A stretch of 6,635 nt of DNA from Sabulitectum sp964604135 (lineage in GTDB: Bacteria > Fermentibacterota > Fermentibacteria > Fermentibacterales > JCC-6), in assembly GCA_964604135.1 (NCBI GenBank), contig CAZRXU010000121.1:1-6635 (forward strand). The letters are read 5' to 3'. Shown here in pieces: positions 5,683 to 6,635 of the stretch. Both the position numbers and the translations under genes were made by a program. The notes below the pieces were generated by a model that saw only the letters and a list, made by a program, of their open reading frames with translations, was not told the DNA's origin and searched no databases. The stretch's first letter is position 1. Each line of letters opens with the position of its first letter.

Positions 5683-6627
5683 CTAAAGAAGATCAATCAG
5701 GCCGGTAGACTTAAGTGCCTGAGTTCTGTCTTTATTTATGCGGGTAAAGAGTTTAAGAGCAGTGGCCGGAGAAGGATGCTTCTTGCATAGTGATTTGATT
5801 AGAAGAGCCATGGCCTTGGGGAAATCAGACGAATCCGCAATAAAACTGCCCAGCACAAGAAAGTCTTCAGTGCTGTAGCTGAGCGACTCCAACATAGGGT
5901 ATCTGGTTCGGATTTTCTCGACATAGGCTGGTACAAGCGCCCTGCTCTGAGGCCACACCGGACCCAGAGACTCAAGCCATACATTGATAGCCATGAGTAT
6001 AAGGTTTATCTCTCCTATGCCCAGAGTGGAAGGTTCTGCAACCTCTCCATCCACAAATTCCGCCATTCCTGAGCCCTCGGGAGATTTCAGGAAGTCAACA
6101 AGTGCTTTGCCTTTGATGGTTCTGCCTGGTAGAAACCCCTTGGAAATTTTTCCCTCCCTGATGGGAATCAACGCGACTCCGGACTCAGTTTGAAGGCATA
6201 TCATACCGGACTCACCGGATCTCCTGAGAGACTTCAGCAACTGAATCAACTCACCGCTTGAGTTATCCAGTTCTGTAAGTACGGGCTCTTCACACAGGTA
6301 CTTAATAACCGGACCCAGAGCCCCCGGCTCAAGAAAGTGAAGAGAGAGAAAAAGCTCCCGTTTATCTCTTTTTATTGTGTTAATAAAAGATGCGGCATCC
6401 AGGCAGTCAAGACCGTGTATAAAGTAGGGTCTTCCCTGGCGGAAGATTAACCGGGTAACCACTGATTCGCCGTCGGAAATTGCCCAGTAACAATCTTTCT
6501 TGAAATCGCGAAACTCGGAGCCGCCCCTCACAAGTTCGTCCAGGTTCAGAAACACCAGAGGAACCTTCTCGAAAAAACGACTGCTGTAGGGCAATGATAC
6601 AGTCATATCAGCGAACCAGCCTCGCAA
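5683..6627 (-). CDS. Unknown protein with two DUF4388/PATAN-like modules, 5' end uncertain
   Basis: I do not recognise this protein by name. It is soluble by appearance, with no signal peptide or membrane segment. Numbered from the ATG at 6606 (307 residues), it shows two similar stretches: about 30-65 (CYWAISDG, then RLIFRQGRPYFIHG) and about 120-172 (LIQLLKSLRRSGESGMICL, then ALIPIREGKISKGF and KALVDFL). Both follow the pattern of a leucine-rich helix, SG plus a strand, a strand ending in F/I-x-x-G-[RK], then a final helix, as in the DUF4388/PATAN domain of signalling proteins. That assignment is by pattern only. The C-terminal third is helical and unassigned. The start is open: TTG at 6627, ATG at 6606, or a start outside the window, since the frame continues to the edge. 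No clear ribosome site precedes the ATG. The stop is 5 bases from the convergent ktrA stop. Confidence 0.7.
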   Translation of the reverse strand: MRGWFADMTVSLPYSSRFFEKVPLVFLNLDELVRGGSEFRDFKKDCYWAISDGESVVTRLIFRQGRPYFIHGLDCLDAASFINTIKRDKRELFLSLHFLEPGALGPVIKYLCEEPVLTELDNSSGELIQLLKSLRRSGESGMICLQTESGVALIPIREGKISKGFLPGRTIKGKALVDFLKSPEGSGMAEFVDGEVAEPSTLGIGEINLILMAINVWLESLGPVWPQSRALVPAYVEKIRTRYPMLESLSYSTEDFLVLGSFIADSSDFPKAMALLIKSLCKKHPSPATALKLFTRINKDRTQALKSTGLIDLL

Positions 6628-6635
6628 TTCTATCT

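Noticed and set aside
5697..5722. Imperfect inverted repeat CAGGC ... GCCTG as a terminator for ktrA
   Set aside because: The stem is only 5 pairs with a long loop, no T-run follows, and it lies inside the coding region of the opposing gene.
1..6635. Search for tRNA, rRNA, CRISPR, insertion sequence or defence genes
   Set aside because: Nearly every base is covered by well-supported coding sequence; no repeat arrays, transposase motifs or structured RNA candidates were seen by eye.

Overview
This window looks like a compact chromosomal segment from an uncultured, diderm-type bacterium of moderate GC content. A lipoprotein that opens with YYNTFYNA right after its lipobox cysteine is a pattern I associate with TPR lipoproteins of the Fibrobacteres-Chlorobi-Bacteroidetes (FCB) superphylum and related candidate phyla. 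That placement is an inference and is weakly held. I see no mobile element, CRISPR array, RNA gene or phage signature. Coding density is very high, with no gene-free stretch longer than about 90 bases.

Layout. On the minus strand, read right to left, three genes form an overlapping block. First is a class II (metal-dependent) ketose-bisphosphate aldolase homologue (3180 to 1918). Next is a dihydroorotase, pyrC (about 1940 to 636), whose start lies inside the aldolase tail. Last is a TPR-type outer-membrane lipoprotein (649 to beyond the left edge), which starts on a TTG inside the last codons of pyrC. A divergent intergenic region of about 90 bases (3181-3269) separates this block from a plus-strand pair. 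That pair is a TrkH/KtrB potassium-translocating subunit (3270-5003, apparently starting on CTG) and its cytoplasmic RCK regulator KtrA (5009-5677). A convergent minus-strand gene of unknown function (about 6627 to 5683) ends only 5 bases from the ktrA stop. It carries what look like two copies of a DUF4388/PATAN-like beta-hairpin module.

How the genes work together. KtrB and KtrA form a complete two-component K+ uptake system: the membrane pore plus a nucleotide-gated ring. The minus-strand block puts a sugar-phosphate aldolase, a pyrimidine-biosynthesis enzyme and an envelope lipoprotein under probable co-transcription with translational coupling. They have no obvious common pathway, so this is probably a housekeeping operon of convenience. 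The points most worth a second look are the divergent aldolase, the CTG start and long N-terminal extension of the K+ channel subunit, the nested starts in the minus-strand block, and the duplicated module in the right-hand unknown gene. I found nothing that convincingly amounts to a new multi-gene system.
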